A DNA stretch of 64,000 nt from Taudactylus pleione (GCA_031769625.1 JAUIMM010001411.1:1-64000), one strand, 5' to 3'. Counted from the stretch's first letter, positions 1 to 9,364 are shown. Notes: a model not told the origin generated them from the sequence alone. Translations and numbers: made by a program.

Positions 1-2863
1 AAACCTTGCCTGGGCAGTCCCTTAGTGTCAGCGGTGCGTAGAAGTGAGCCCGCAAAATGCCTTTCTCCAACTCCCTTCTAGAAAGGGTTTTGACATCACT
101 CACTGCCACTCCCCATTGCCTTGTCACTCTCAAGCACTGAATGACATAGATCGGAAGAGCACCGGACCTGCCTCTGAAGGTTTTCACATGGCCCCCATCA
201 TACCAGAGCTCAAGGAAGGGGGACACCCAAGCCCTAAAGCTCTCTACCCACCAAGGAGGAGCCTCCAAAAATAGGCTTCCAAGATTGAGCTTAATAAAAG
301 TTGTGGCAAAAAAGACCACTGGATTGACCATGCCAAATCCACCTTCTTTCCTTGGTCTGTAGGTTATACCTCTTTTAACAATGTTCATCCCATTCCCCCA
401 AAACAAGAGGAAGAACAAGGATGACACTTTAGACCACAAAGACCGTGGCAAGAAACACACATAACTGACATAAAGAAATATGGGAACCAGAAAGGTTTTG
501 CACAGGTGAACCCTTTCCCTGTAAGAGAACTGCCAAGTTCTCCAGGACTGCACTTTCCTGTTGGCTTCCTCTATCCTCCTCTCCCAATTTCGAGTGGCAT
601 AATCACCACGGTCAAATGTGATGCCTAGAATTTTGATCTGAGGACTTGCCCGGGGGAGGCTATCCGGAAGGTCAAACTCGTCGCCTTCCTCCCCCATCCA
701 GAAAGCTTCACATTTATCTTGGTTTACTCTGGAGCACGAGGCTTCAGAGTAGTCGGAGATCAGGTGTTCCATGCACTGCGCCTCTGCCACGGAGGACAAG
801 ACCACAGTGACATCATCCGCGTAGGCCACTACTCTCAAAGGAGCCTCTGGGCCCAGCTGCACCCCCCTCAATGCACTACAACCAATCCTCCTGACGAAGG
901 GATCAATCGCAAACACGTATAAGAGGGGGCTCAGGGGGCATCCCTGACGGACACCAGAGTCAACCCTGAAAGCAGGACCCACCCAACCATTGACAAGCGG
1001 GAAGCTCTCGGCCTGATTGTACAGAACACGAAGCCAATTCACCACCCTCACCGGAATACCATACCATTCCAGAACAGCCCACAAGTACTTGTGATTCACC
1101 CGGTCAAAAGCCTTGGACTGGTCCAATGCCAGTAAGTACTTACCCCACCTCTCAGCACGGCATCGCTCTATGGCCTCCCGGACGCCAAGGACAGCACTAA
1201 ACGTGCTACGGCCCTTCACAGTGCAGTGCTGAGACGAGGACAGCACCAGCCCGGAAATTTCCATCAGCCGATTGAACAGTATTTTTGCCAGAATCTTTCT
1301 GTCCGTATTAAGAAGAGCGATGGGGCGCCAGTTCTCAATACGGGACGGGTCCTTACCTTTTGATAGCAATATGAGGGCAGAAGACCTCATGGAGGGAGGG
1401 AGCAATCCCTCACCCAGGCACTCATTATATACTTCCATGAGGTGGGGAGCCAAGATGTCCCTGAAAGCTTTAAAGAATTCGGATGTCAAACCATCCGGTC
1501 CTGGAGATTTTTTTTTAGACAAGCCGTCTATAGCTCTCTTGACTTCTTCTGTTGTCACATCGCTGCCCAAGGAGTCAAAAGAGGCATCAAGCTTCACAAG
1601 CCCCGGTGTCCCCCTCAGAAAAGACTCCATCCTCTCACTAATGAGTGGCTGCTCAGACAGAAGGTCGGAGTAAAAGGACCCGATGACTCCCAAGATACCC
1701 TCCCTGTCCTCACAGAGAGTACCCAGTTCATCATACAGGCCCCTAACCTCCCTCAAATCGACCGATTTCCTGCAACTCTGGTAAGGATCAGGCGAGTGGT
1801 ATTTACCATAATCCCTCTCCAGAACCAAGGAAGCCAGACGATCGTACTGAAGCTCCCTCAGCTGAGCTTTCACCCGGGAGATATCCCCACTATCTCCACC
1901 CTCAGAGATCAAGAAATCTAGTTTCTTTCTCAAGCTCTGGTAGACGCACCATTTTCTCAAGTTTTTATGAGCTATAAGCCTCTGAAAAAACCTCCGAGTT
2001 CTTTTTTTGCACTCTTCCCACCACTCAGATCTAGTCCAACCAGCCTCCAGAAGTGTCTCCTGTAGTTGAAAGAAGTCCCTAAAGGACTGGCTAACACTCT
2101 CCTCCTTCAGAAGTTCAGAGTTCAAACGCCAAAGGCCCCGCCCTTTCTGAGGGGTTTCTGAGGCATTCAACGCGACACTCAGACAAACATGATCGGAAAA
2201 TTCTACTGCCCTTGCCTCAGGAGGCAAAGTTTTCAAACTTTCCTTAACAAAAAACCTATCTATCCTAGACCTACGACTACCACAAAAGTATGTGTACCCC
2301 GTGAGGTCTGGACTATGGCGAATATGCACATCGACCAGGCCAGCTTCCCTAATCATGCTAACTAAGAACCTAGCATCATAGCCCAGGGTTGACTTTGCAC
2401 CCCCCCTGTCTTTGGGCCTCACGATGGTATTAAAGTCACCACCAAAGACAACTTGCCGGGCTGTAAAAAGGAATGGCTTTATCAGCCCAAAGAGGCACTT
2501 CCTATCCCAGGCCGACTGCGGTCCATAGATGTTGATCAACCTGAGATCATGCCCCCTTAGGCTAATATCCAAAACCATACACCTACCTACCTGTAGCTCC
2601 ATAATCTTGTGCACAGTTACCATGCCGGAAAAAAGTACCGCCACCCCACCGTACGGCTCGGCCGCAAGCGACCAGAAGGACGGACCACGCCTCCACTGGC
2701 TTTTGGCCCTGCGAAGTGTGGACAAATCCCCTATTCTGGTCTCTTGCAAAAACAAAAAATCAACATCAATTGTGTTGAAAAAAGAAAAGGCCATATAGCG
2801 AGCACGCTCGGAAAGAACGGAAGCCACATTAATGGTGGCACATCGTATAGGATGGGGATCCAT
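1..2863 (-). CDS. LINE ORF2 (endonuclease-reverse transcriptase), copy 1, cut by the window edge
   Basis: This encodes the polyprotein that nicks target DNA and copies the element RNA at the nick (target-primed reverse transcription). I chose the ATG at 2863 (MDPHPIRCATINVAS) because an in-frame TAA lies four codons upstream and the endonuclease fold starts at once. Endonuclease landmarks: N12, QET at 40-42 (catalytic E41), NIYGP at 111-115, GGDFN at 141-145, SRIDRFF at 199-205 and SDH at 223-225. A linker rich in aromatic and basic residues follows to about 430. RT landmarks: LDQSKAFDRV with D581 and D587, GVRQGCPLSP at 637-646, YADD at 681-684. The window holds residues 1-954. The frame is open to position 1, and the missing C-terminus is shown by the copy at the right end, giving 1125 aa in all. 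It starts 30 nt after the ORF1 stop, in the same frame. Confidence 0.93.
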   Translation of the reverse strand, partial: MDPHPIRCATINVASVLSERARYMAFSFFNTIDVDFLFLQETRIGDLSTLRRAKSQWRRGPSFWSLAAEPYGGVAVLFSGMVTVHKIMELQVGRCMVLDISLRGHDLRLINIYGPQSAWDRKCLFGLIKPFLFTARQVVFGGDFNTIVRPKDRGGAKSTLGYDARFLVSMIREAGLVDVHIRHSPDLTGYTYFCGSRRSRIDRFFVKESLKTLPPEARAVEFSDHVCLSVALNASETPQKGRGLWRLNSELLKEESVSQSFRDFFQLQETLLEAGWTRSEWWEECKKRTRRFFQRLIAHKNLRKWCVYQSLRKKLDFLISEGGDSGDISRVKAQLRELQYDRLASLVLERDYGKYHSPDPYQSCRKSVDLREVRGLYDELGTLCEDREGILGVIGSFYSDLLSEQPLISERMESFLRGTPGLVKLDASFDSLGSDVTTEEVKRAIDGLSKKKSPGPDGLTSEFFKAFRDILAPHLMEVYNECLGEGLLPPSMRSSALILLSKGKDPSRIENWRPIALLNTDRKILAKILFNRLMEISGLVLSSSQHCTVKGRSTFSAVLGVREAIERCRAERWGKYLLALDQSKAFDRVNHKYLWAVLEWYGIPVRVVNWLRVLYNQAESFPLVNGWVGPAFRVDSGVRQGCPLSPLLYVFAIDPFVRRIGCSALRGVQLGPEAPLRVVAYADDVTVVLSSVAEAQCMEHLISDYSEASCSRVNQDKCEAFWMGEEGDEFDLPDSLPRASPQIKILGITFDRGDYATRNWERRIEEANRKVQSWRTWQFSYRERVHLCKTFLVPIFLYVSYVCFLPRSLWSKVSSLFFLLFWGNGMNIVKRGITYRPRKEGGFGMVNPVVFFATTFIKLNLGSLFLEAPPWWVESFRAWVSPFLELWYDGGHVKTFRGRSGALPIYVIQCLRVTRQWGVAVSDVKTLSRRELEKGILRAHFYAPLTLRDCPGKV

Positions 2864-2893
2864 AATTCCAGATTATAGAGGTAGGACTCCATC
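2864..2893 (-). other. ORF1-ORF2 spacer with an out-of-frame first ATG
   Basis: Thirty nucleotides separate the ORF1 TAA (2894-2896) from the ORF2 ATG (2861-2863). Both ORFs are in one frame, and a second in-frame stop (TAA) sits four codons before ORF2, so simple readthrough of the first stop cannot give a fusion. The first ATG after ORF1 is at 2892 in another frame. It opens a 53-codon frame that overlaps the ORF2 start and stops at 2731. This layout suits termination-reinitiation or internal entry, but nothing in the sequence decides between them. Confidence 0.6.
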
Positions 2894-5800
2894 TTACTTT
2901 CTCTTTGCCTGTTGAGCAGACTCCTCCCCAGAGGAACCTGTTCTTTTGCAGGTGATCCCAAAAGGAAGCACCCCATCAGACGGCAAGACAACCTCTTCCA
3001 AACCACCCACCACCACATCCACACCAACAGAAACCATTGAGGCCTCGGCCTCAACCTGCAGGCTACCGCGCCCACCAACACCCTTAGCCTCTGGGGAAGG
3101 ACCCGGGTCCGGATCTGGAGGTTTTGGTATAGCTGTACCCTCAGACCGAGTCCCGGGAGGATGCATCTCCCCAGGAGCCACTAAAGGGTCAGAAGCATCT
3201 GGGGCCAACTCAGGGGTTTCTTCCACACACTCTACCTCCTCCGAAAACACCCCACTCTGCCCCTCTGCAGGCTTATCCACCACCACTGCCTTATCTCCTA
3301 GCTCCATCCCCGCTAAATCCCACTCTGGGCTTTCAGTGCCCGATCTCTTCCCCGCTCCTCCAGCCTTGCCCTCCTTCGCCCTTTTCTTCCTCCTTTCCCT
3401 AGGCTGCGCTCCCGCTGCTGCCTCTCCAAAGGTTGACTTTTTCCCAACCTTTCTTCCCACGACTTTGTTGGGGACAAAGACAAGCTCCTCACCATCCCCC
3501 CTTACCACCTCCCCCTCCTCCTTCTCCTCTTCGTCCGAGGTATTAAAATAGAATCTATTAGATAGAGTGACCTTCTCTCCTGTATGCCTTAGCTTTTTTT
3601 TCCTCTTTTTCTTTCCCACCTCGACCACCGTAAAGGGAGCATCTTTCTCACCAGCATCTTTACCTGGTGCAATTTCACACCCAGTGGTACTGGCTGCAGG
3701 AACCTTGGTTTTTCCTACACCTTCCGGCTCACCCTCTCCTGGTCTCTCCCCATTCCTCTCCATTGCGGTTTCAAAGCCTGCATCCTCACCGCTCACCTGC
3801 CCGCTAGTCAAACCACCCCCCACCTCTTCCTGCCTATCCCCCACAACAACTGTCACCCCTAAGCCTTCGTTGTGGGCTGCAGACGGGCAGCGGCTGTAAG
3901 GATGACCCACCTTTCCACAGAGGTTACACCTGACCTGCCTGCAATCTTTGGATATGTGCCCTAACCCACTGCACAGCGAGCACTTAATTGCCGTGCAGTC
4001 ATTAGAAAAATGCCGGAAATCCCCACATTTGTGGCAGACCTTCGGCTGCCCAGGGTAAAATACCTGGATTTTGTCACGTCCTATAAAGGCTGCTGCCGGG
4101 ATGTGCTTCACTTCAATGCCAACCTGGTGTAACCTGACAAAAATGGAATAGGCACCACCCCATACACCTTTAGTGTAGTCAAACTTCTCCAAGTGGGGAG
4201 AAAGTACCACACAGTGTCGCGAGAGCCAGAATAGAATATCTGCCTCCGGCAATGACTCATTCCGGACAAGGATAGTCACCTTCGCCCTGTCCTGACGCGA
4301 CACCACCAGAGACCTATACCTACAATATGGCTCTATCCCCTTTTTCTCCTCCCACCTACCACTAAAGGCTTGCAGGCCCCTCAAGGACATGAAGCTAAGA
4401 TCATAATCCGGAGTTCTCACCGGGTGAATGCAAGCGAACAAATCACCCGGCGAGAACCCCAGAGAAAAAACCATGCCCAGGAAGGCGGCCTTTCCAGGCG
4501 GCTCACCGCCTCCAACCCACTTCAATTGTACCACATTGCGCCTTTTAATAGGTGCCCCTCCACCACTTCTAATCATCGGGACAACCGGCGCCCTGCCCGA
4601 TACAACATTGGCGTAAGAGGAGGGACCCGGTCTAGGCAGGGTCGAAGGGCCAGCTACGGGCAACGCTAAAGCGGGCACAGGACCCGAACCTACACCCACA
4701 CCAGAACCTTCACCAACATTCTCCCTCACCCCTGCCTGCCTGGCCAGATCAGCTTTTATTATGTCCACCGCTGCCAAGGACCTAGCAGGAACACTGATCC
4801 CTCCAAATATAGTGTCGACCACTGCCAGCTGGCCCTTATCAAGGGCTGACCTATGCAGTCCAGGAAGTCCTTGTGCCATCTGTGGCACTGCTTTAGGTGT
4901 GATGACAGCAGACCTCTCCAATGCCTCCACCTCCATGGCAATCGCCACCATCTGGGCTTCAGAGTCCCCAATTGTGGCCTCTCCAAAATGGCCGCCGCCA
5001 CCAACTGGAGACACATTCGGCAGATTTTGCTTTCCACCGCCCTGGACTCCAACAACATGGCCGCCGCCTGATGACGGCCCGACACGCTGCTGCACTTCCT
5101 CGGCAGGACCTCCCACTACACCAATAGTAGTGTCGGGGCCTACAGGCACCCGGGGATGATCCACCTCAGTGCCTCCACCACCGGTCAGCACCGGCCCTAC
5201 CGACGCAGCCTTCGGGGGTGAGACCTGAGCCGCCGCATCGCAGGAAGCTATAGCGGTTGTCCCGGCAACGGCGTCAGCCGCTACCATGGGAACCGCCACG
5301 CCCCCCGCTCCAGCACAGCCCGGCTCTGCCCCCAGGAGAGACACCTCCCCTTGCCCATACTCCGCAACCACCGGCGCCATCTTTGAAAGTCCTCCGGCCG
5401 CCACCCCGCCGGGCGCCATCTTGGGACTCCTGGCCAATAAGACCACCGCTTCCTCCTTCAAGCCCACGTCACCAGCCCCACGGGAATCGGGCATCGCCGG
5501 CCTCGCATCCTCCGGGCGTCCAGCCACCTCCGACTCTGCAGCAGCGGCCTCAACAGCACCCGAACACGGACCATCCTCAGCTTCTCCGGCAGGTCCTGGA
5601 ACGAAAACCGGAACTCCCGCAGCCGCATCAGAGCCAGGTAAGGTCTTTGGCTTTTTCTCCTCCTCACGCAGCTGAGAGATTCTCCCTCTCAGCCTCTCCA
5701 CCTTTCTTCCCAGGTCCTCAATCTCCATACTAAGGATAGGCTTCTGCCAGCTCCTAGCAGTATGTCTTTTGTTTTTTTTTACTGAGATCCAGGCCTGAGC

Positions 5801-6220
5801 CCGCCGGACCTCACGCTTGAGCTCATCTGGCCCTAGGCCTAAGAACTCTTCCTCCGTCTCATCACTCTCCCCCTCCGCCTCACTGCAGCTCCCCTGGCTC
5901 AGCACAGATTCACCGCTGGACAACCCCGCGTCCTGGTCCTGGCCATCGGCACAAAGAGCCTCCTCCTCACCGTCCAGACTGGTAAGCACCTTGCTCCCCA
6001 GGGTTACTTCACCCAGGGGACCAGCCTCCTCCGGTTTGGAGACTCCCTCCAACACCACCGGGCCCGCAAACACCAGGTCACCGCTGGCCTCTCTGGAGGA
6101 GAGCTGGGTTAATAGCACCACAGCCCTCCTCAGACCAGGATCGCTAGGCCCACCACCAGGCCCTCCTCCAGGACCAGAAACCTGGGGATCGCCATCATCC
6201 TCCTCCCCAGGAGGGTCCAT
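2894..6220 (-). CDS. LINE ORF1, gag-like RNA-binding protein with three CCHC zinc knuckles, complete
   Basis: This is the nucleic-acid-binding ORF1 protein of the element, expected to package the element RNA with ORF2 protein. Length is 1108 aa from the ATG at 6220, the first ATG after an in-frame TAG near 6266-6268. A longer open frame to 6262 would need a TTG start. Layout: acidic N-terminus (SDETEEEF near residue 122); probable coiled coil at about 150-195 with Leu/Ile/Val heptads; long Gly/Ala/Pro/Val-rich low-complexity stretch to about 550; conserved globular region about 560-728 of the kind found before the knuckles in Tx1-type ORF1 proteins; three CX2CX4HX4C knuckles at 729-778 (first C at 4036); a basic KKKRKKK cluster near 870-876 that could be a nuclear signal; acidic and low-complexity tail ending KRK. 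The long antisense frames here are shadows of its biased composition. Confidence 0.88.
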   Translation of the reverse strand: MDPPGEEDDGDPQVSGPGGGPGGGPSDPGLRRAVVLLTQLSSREASGDLVFAGPVVLEGVSKPEEAGPLGEVTLGSKVLTSLDGEEEALCADGQDQDAGLSSGESVLSQGSCSEAEGESDETEEEFLGLGPDELKREVRRAQAWISVKKNKRHTARSWQKPILSMEIEDLGRKVERLRGRISQLREEEKKPKTLPGSDAAAGVPVFVPGPAGEAEDGPCSGAVEAAAAESEVAGRPEDARPAMPDSRGAGDVGLKEEAVVLLARSPKMAPGGVAAGGLSKMAPVVAEYGQGEVSLLGAEPGCAGAGGVAVPMVAADAVAGTTAIASCDAAAQVSPPKAASVGPVLTGGGGTEVDHPRVPVGPDTTIGVVGGPAEEVQQRVGPSSGGGHVVGVQGGGKQNLPNVSPVGGGGHFGEATIGDSEAQMVAIAMEVEALERSAVITPKAVPQMAQGLPGLHRSALDKGQLAVVDTIFGGISVPARSLAAVDIIKADLARQAGVRENVGEGSGVGVGSGPVPALALPVAGPSTLPRPGPSSYANVVSGRAPVVPMIRSGGGAPIKRRNVVQLKWVGGGEPPGKAAFLGMVFSLGFSPGDLFACIHPVRTPDYDLSFMSLRGLQAFSGRWEEKKGIEPYCRYRSLVVSRQDRAKVTILVRNESLPEADILFWLSRHCVVLSPHLEKFDYTKGVWGGAYSIFVRLHQVGIEVKHIPAAAFIGRDKIQVFYPGQPKVCHKCGDFRHFSNDCTAIKCSLCSGLGHISKDCRQVRCNLCGKVGHPYSRCPSAAHNEGLGVTVVVGDRQEEVGGGLTSGQVSGEDAGFETAMERNGERPGEGEPEGVGKTKVPAASTTGCEIAPGKDAGEKDAPFTVVEVGKKKRKKKLRHTGEKVTLSNRFYFNTSDEEEKEEGEVVRGDGEELVFVPNKVVGRKVGKKSTFGEAAAGAQPRERRKKRAKEGKAGGAGKRSGTESPEWDLAGMELGDKAVVVDKPAEGQSGVFSEEVECVEETPELAPDASDPLVAPGEMHPPGTRSEGTAIPKPPDPDPGPSPEAKGVGGRGSLQVEAEASMVSVGVDVVVGGLEEVVLPSDGVLPFGITCKRTGSSGEESAQQAKRK

Positions 6221-6313
6221 CCTCTGCTGGGGGAAACGCTCAGGAGAGACCACTGGCTTCAAATACTACCAGAGGCCTGGGAGCTCTGAAATGGGTGACC
6301 TCTCACCGAGGGA
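6221..6313 (-). promoter_or_regulatory. 5' leader of LINE copy 1
   Basis: Only 93 nt lie between the satellite boundary and the ORF1 ATG. No TATA-like box or long regulatory region is visible. LINEs normally carry an internal promoter in the 5' UTR, so this leader either holds a compact downstream-type promoter or the element relies on the neighbouring satellite for transcription. The boundary is placed where identity to the monomer begins (TTCAAC at 6314). Confidence 0.5.
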
Positions 6314-6325
6314 TTCAACTCAATC
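6306..6325. other. LINE 5' end / satellite junction
   Basis: Unique LINE sequence ends at GAGGGA (6308-6313), and satellite identity starts with TTCAACTCAATCTG at 6314, against TTCAACACAATCTG in the usual monomer. In monomer coordinates this is 7 bp beyond the point where the other LINE copy's 3' end meets the array. Confidence 0.8.
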
Positions 6326-6681
6326 TGTGAAATTTTGAGCTGTCTCTGTTTGCTACAAGAGGAGTTATCACAAAGTATGCATTATTGTTGTTTACATTGG
6401 TTTCAATGCATTTTGGCCTAAAACGAGCATTTGCTGTTTTCTCTTAAACGCAACATGGTAGAAAAACCATTTCACATCACATTTGTGGGTCTTGGTCTTC
6501 AACACAATCTGTGTAATTTTGAGCTGTCTGTGTTTGCTACAAGAGGAGTTATCACAAAGTATGCATTATTGTTGTTTACATTGGTTTCAATGCATTTTGG
6601 CCTAAAACGAGCATTTGCTGTTTTCTCTTAAATGCAAAATGGGAGAAAAACCATTTCACATCACATTTGTGGGTCTTGGTC
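6314..6681. repeat. Two extra monomers at the left array edge
   Basis: The first two units precede the point (6682) where the array falls into register with the internal higher-order repeat at 44583. The first has CTCTGTTTG and CATGGTAG variants, the latter also seen near 8478. The second has TGTGTAAT plus ATGCAAAATGGG. They look like duplicated copies of neighbouring monomers that shifted the edge by two units. Confidence 0.6.
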
Positions 6682-9364
6682 TTCAACACAATCTGTGTAA
6701 TTTTGAGCTGTCTGTGTTTGCTACAAGAGGAGTTATCACAAAGTATGCATTATTGTTGTTTACATTGCTTTCAATGCATTTTGGACTAAAACGAGCATTT
6801 GCTGTTTTCTCTTAAAAGCAACATGGGAGAAAAACCATTTCACATCACATTTGTGGGTCTTGGTCTTCAACACAATCTGTGGAATTTTGAGCTGTATGTG
6901 TTTGCTACAAGAGGAGTTATCACAAAGTATGCATTATTGTTGTTTACATTGCTTTCAATGCATTTTGGACTAAAACGAGCATTTGCTGTTTTCTCTTAAA
7001 AGCAACATGGGAGAAAAACCATTTCACATCACATTTGTGGGTCTTGGTCTTCAACACAATCTGTGTAATATTGAGCTGTCTGTGTTTGCTACAAGAGGAG
7101 TTATCACAAAGTATGCATTATTGTTGTTTACATTGGTTTCAATGCATTTTGGCCTAAAACGAGCATTTGCTGTTTTCTCTTAAACGCAACATGGGAGAAA
7201 AACCATTTCACATCACATTTGTGGGTCTTGGTCTTCAACACAATCTGTGAAATTTTGAGCTGTCTGTGTTTGCTACAAGAGGAGTTATCACAAAGTATGC
7301 ATTATTGTTGTTTACATTGGTTTCAATGCATTTTGGCCTAAAACGAGCATTTGCTGTTTTCTCTTAAATGCAAAATGGGAGAAAAACCATTTCACATCAC
7401 ATTTGTGGGTCTTGGTCTTCAACACAATCTGTGAAATTTTGAGCTGTCTGTGTTTGCTACAAGAGGAGATATCTCAAAGTATGCTCTTTTGTTGTTTCCA
7501 TTGGTTTCAATGCATTTTGGACTAAAATGAGCATTTGCTGTTTTCTCTTAAATGCAACATGGGAGAAAAACCATTTCACATTACATTTGTGGGTCTTCAT
7601 CTTCAACACAATCTGTGAAATTTTGAGCTGTCTGTGTTTGCTACAAGAGGAGTTATCACAAAGATTGCGCTTTTAGTTGTTTCCATTGGTTTCAATGCAT
7701 TTTGGCCTAAAATGAGCATTTGCTGTTTTCTGTTAAACACAACATGGGAGAAAAACCATTTCACATAACGTTTGTGGGTCTTGGTCTTCAACACAATCTG
7801 TGAAATTTTGAGATGTCTGTGTTTGCTACAAGAGGAGATGTCACAAACTATGCGCTTTTGTTGTTTCCATTGGTTTCAATGCATTTTGACATAAAACGAG
7901 TATTTGCTGTTTTCTGTTAAACACAACAAGGGAGAAAAACCATTTCACATCACGTTTGTGGTTCTTGATCTTCAACACAATCTGTGAAATTTTGAGCTGT
8001 CTGTGTTTGCTACAAGAGGAGATATCACAAAGTATGCTCTTTTGTTGTTTCCATTGGTTTCAATGCATTTTGGACTAAAATGAGCATTTGCTGTTTTCTC
8101 TTAAACGCAACAAGGGAGAAAAACCATTTCACATCACATTTGTGGGTCTTGGTCTTCAACACAATCTGTGAAATTTTGAGCTGTCTGTGTTTGCTACAAG
8201 AGGAGTTATCACAAAGTATGCATTATTGTTGTTTACATTGCTTTCAATGCATTTTGGACTAAAACGAGCATTTGCTGTTTTCTCTTAAAAGCAACATGGG
8301 AGAAAAACCATTTCACATCACATTTGTGGGTCTTGGTCTTCAACACAATCTGTGTAATTTTGAGCTGTCTGTGTTTGCTACAAGAGGAGTTATCACAAAG
8401 TATGCATTATTGTTGTTTACATTGGTTTCAATGCATTTTGGCCTAAAACGAGCATTTGCTGTTTTCTCTTAAACGCAACATGGTAGAAAAACCATTTCAC
8501 ATCACATTTGTGGGTCTTGGTCTTCAACACAATCTGTGAAATTTTGAGCTGTCTGTGTTTGCTACAAGAGGAGTTATCACAAAGTATGCATTATTGTTGT
8601 TTACATTGGTTTCAATGCATTTTGGCCTAAAACGAGCATTTGCTGTTTTCTCTTAAATGCAAAATGGGAGAAAAACCATTTCACATCACATTTGTGGGTC
8701 TTGGTCTTCAACACAATCTGTGAAATTTTGAGCTGTCTGTGTTTGCTACAAGAGGAGATATCTCAAAGTATGCTCTTTTGTTGTTTCCATTGGTTTCAAT
8801 GCATTTTGGACTAAAATGAGCATTTGCTGTTTTCTCTTAAACGCAACAAGGGAGAAAAACCATTTCACATCACATTTGTGGGTCTTGGTCTTCAACACAA
8901 TCTGTGAAATTTTGAGCTGTATGTGTTTGCTACAAGAGGAGATATCACAAAGTATGCGCTTTTGTTTCCATTGGCTTCAATGCATTTTAGTCTAAAACGA
9001 GCATTTGCTCTTTTCTCTAAAAAGCAACATGGGAGAAAAACCATTTCACATCACATTTGTGGGTCTTCGTCTTCAACACAATCTGTGAAATTTTGTGCTG
9101 TCTGTGTTTGCTACAAGAGGAGATATCACAAAGATTGCGCTTTTTGATGTTTCCATTGGTTTCAATGCATTTTGGCCTAAAATGAGCATTTGCTCTTTTC
9201 TCTTAAAAGCAACATGGGAGAAAAACCATTTCACATCACATTTGTGGGTCTTGGTCTTCAACACAATCTGTGAAATTTTGAGCTGTCTGTGTTTGCTACA
9301 AGAGGAGTTATCACAAAGTATGCATTATTGTTGTTTATATTGCTTTCAATGCATTTTGGACTAA
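6682..9364. repeat. Left-edge block, related to 44583-45976, with an internal 1,289-bp duplication
   Basis: Positions 6682 to about 7540 follow 44583 onward at a constant offset of 37,901. The rare TGTGTAAT, TGTGGAAT, TGTGTAAT order of three successive units is shared. The stretch 8272-9364 matches 44884-45976 at offset 36,612. The difference, 1,289 bp (seven monomers), is a local duplication that places a second copy of the 6983-7183 monomer at 8272-8472. Confidence 0.7.

Larger units (their letters stand above)
1..6313 (-). mobile_element. Tx1-type non-LTR retrotransposon (LINE), copy 1, 5' portion
   Basis: Read on the minus strand this is a two-ORF LINE: 93-nt leader, gag-like ORF1 with three CCHC knuckles, 30-nt spacer, then ORF2 with an apurinic-type endonuclease followed by reverse transcriptase. 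The window edge cuts it inside ORF2, so the 3' end of this copy is not seen. An N-terminal AP endonuclease, an ORF1 with CCHC knuckles instead of the mammalian L1 ORF1p fold, and the sequence flavour around the RT core place it in the L1/Tx1 group. Its 5' end abuts the satellite at 6313/6314. It is much more GC-rich than the satellite beside it. Both frames are open throughout the visible part, so it looks young. The family name within Tx1 is not recognised. Confidence 0.9.

Noticed and set aside
1272..1921. Plus-strand frames of 133 and 159 codons within ORF2
   Set aside because: They lie antisense to the endonuclease-RT linker and RT start, and have no recognisable domain.
2946..3551. Plus-strand 201-codon frame and others (4761-5159, 5257-5733, 5817-6338) opposite ORF1
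   Set aside because: Antisense shadows of GC-rich, Pro/Gly/Ala/Glu-biased ORF1; their Ser/Pro/Thr-rich translations have no domain.
6382..6410. CENP-B box or other known centromere protein site in the monomer
   Set aside because: No stretch of the consensus matches the CENP-B box core; centromere function rests only on unit size and higher-order structure.
6615..6815. GEKPF in the monomer translation, resembling the linker of C2H2 zinc-finger proteins
   Set aside because: No CX2C or HX3H pattern accompanies it and the unit is not the 84 bp of such finger repeats; chance from ATGGGAGAAAAACC.
7418..7600. Regularly phased A/T runs suggesting intrinsic DNA bending
   Set aside because: Runs exist near monomer positions 18, 98, 107, 124 and 149, but the spacing is not consistently a helical turn.
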